DNA from: Lactobacillus sp. UBA5815
GTDB taxonomy: Bacteria > Bacillota > Bacilli > Lactobacillales > Lactobacillaceae
Assembly: GCA_002417825.1 (NCBI GenBank)
Contig: DICX01000015.1
Location: 1-6,136 of the forward strand
Length of the DNA stretch: 6,136 nucleotides
Direction of reading: 5' to 3'
This document shows positions 5,423 to 6,136 of the stretch, one piece after another; positions within the stretch are counted from its first letter, which is position 1; the number at the start of each line of letters is the position of its first letter. A program made the translations under genes and the position numbers. Below the pieces are notes generated by a model. It was given only the letters and a program-made list of their open reading frames with translations. It made no database searches and had not been told where the DNA came from.

Positions 5423-6136
5423 TCAAGCCATTTCTAACAGGTCTCGAATCCGTTTCCAACGGTCAAAAATCTGCTGATATTCGGCATGACGTCGTGCATC
5501 CGGATAAAACTTTTCTTTGATCGTGATCTTCTTAGTGATCTCGTCTGATTTCTCAATGACGCCTAATCGTTTCAAACATAGGATCGCAGCACCAAGTGCT
5601 GCACTTTCAACACTTTCCGGCAGATAAATCGTATTCCCCGTGACATCCGTAATAAGCTGATCAAAAACCGCATCTGCACTCATTCCGCCGCTGATCAATC
5701 CGATGCTGTCTTTTTTTTGATCGATCAACGCCGTCATCTCTGTGAGATTGAAAGCGATGCCTTCCAAACAAGCTCTCAAGATATCATTTTGCCGTGTGCT
5801 GGCATTCAAAAAAAGCAGGCTGCCTTTCGCATCCCCACGCCAGATTGGTGCTCTTTCACCATATAAATATGGAATAAAAATCACCCCATTAGATCCGACT
5901 GGCACCTTTTCGATCGTTAAGTGGCGCGACTTTTCAGGACAATTTGAAAACCAAGTTCGTTTGACCCATTGCATCACGTTGCCAGCATTGTTCGATGGCG
6001 CACCAGTCACCCAATGATCAGGCATAGCATAATAAGTGAACGTCTTCGCCGGTCTAGCAAGTCGGCAGTCTCGCGTCATCACGCGAACTGCCGCAGAAGT
6101 GCCAACACTGATCGCATAAGTTTTCGCCGGCTTGAT
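5423..6136 (-). CDS. gntK: FGGY-family carbohydrate kinase, probably gluconokinase (C-terminal part)
   Basis: The frame is open to the right edge, so 237 C-terminal residues of a protein normally near 500 are present, covering the second actin-like domain. FGGY kinases phosphorylate sugars or polyols with ATP; gluconokinase makes 6-phosphogluconate in the cytosol. Fragment residues 9-18 (ISVGTSAAVR) match the phosphate-binding GTS loop. DHWVTGAPSNNAG (40-52) and YLYGERAPIW (90-99) resemble gluconokinases more than glycerol kinase or xylulokinase. RACLEGIAFNL (121-131) and LISGGMSADAVFDQLITDV (147-165), followed by ESAALGAA (177-184), form the second FGGY signature and the adenine-binding region. 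It has Thr where Ala usually precedes the Asp (TDV for ADV). ATG codons near 6079-6082 are internal, since homology continues upstream. Family assignment is firm. Gluconate as substrate is inferred from remembered motif similarity, and no gluconate permease or dehydrogenase is in view. Confidence 0.85.
   Translation of the reverse strand: MKPAKTYAISVGTSAAVRVMTRDCRLARPAKTFTYYAMPDHWVTGAPSNNAGNVMQWVKRTWFSNCPEKSRHLTIEKVPVGSNGVIFIPYLYGERAPIWRGDAKGSLLFLNASTRQNDILRACLEGIAFNLTEMTALIDQKKDSIGLISGGMSADAVFDQLITDVTGNTIYLPESVESAALGAAILCLKRLGVIEKSDEITKKITIKEKFYPDARRHAEYQQIFDRWKRIRDLLEMA

Noticed and set aside
5742..6017. 91-residue + strand open frame opposite the kinase
   Set aside because: It lies fully antisense to a well-conserved FGGY domain and has no support as a gene.

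Overview
The window looks like chromosomal DNA from a low-GC Gram-positive bacterium, most likely a member of the Lactobacillales (Enterococcus or Lactobacillus-like). The signs are purine-rich Shine-Dalgarno sites, an LPQTG sortase-anchored surface protein with Cna_B repeats, a BcrA-type ABC ATPase, and a FGGY sugar kinase resembling Firmicutes gluconokinases. The genus cannot be fixed from the sequence alone.

Positions 1-2935 (+ strand) hold a compact four-gene operon: three different integral membrane proteins of 262, 225 and 219 residues, followed by one ABC ATPase of 211 residues. The genes overlap by 14 nt and 4 nt, and the ATPase follows after 17 nt with its own strong ribosome binding site. 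The natural reading is one ABC exporter whose membrane part is built from up to three small, divergent permease subunits driven by one ATPase. The substrate is unknown: the window has no recognisable peptide precursor, modification enzyme or sensor gene beside it. A strong hairpin at 2953-3012, with A and T tracts on either side, can end transcription from both directions.

Positions 3060-5049 (- strand) hold one large cell-wall-anchored adhesin gene of the MSCRAMM type. It has a signal peptide, a two-part adhesive/collagen-binding-like A region, three Cna_B repeats of about 91 residues, a proline-rich NPTPV stalk and an LPQTG anchor. In this sequence it is broken twice: by one extra base at about 4518-4519 and by an in-frame TAA at 4107-4109. 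Removing one base and replacing one codon restores a continuous protein of 662 residues, so it is annotated as a recently inactivated pseudogene (or, less likely, a product of assembly errors). Its 5' region (5050-5334) is AT-rich, carries several inverted repeats and has a candidate promoter.

Positions 5335-6136 (- strand) hold the C-terminal 237 residues of a FGGY carbohydrate kinase, probably gluconokinase, with its own rho-independent terminator. The gene runs off the right edge. The adhesin and kinase lie on the same strand but are separated by this terminator, so they are probably independent transcription units. The ABC operon converges on the adhesin gene.

I see no tRNA, rRNA, CRISPR array, insertion sequence or attachment site. 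The points most worth a second look are the doubly broken adhesin, the three-permease/one-ATPase operon of unknown substrate, and the inverted repeats around the adhesin promoter.
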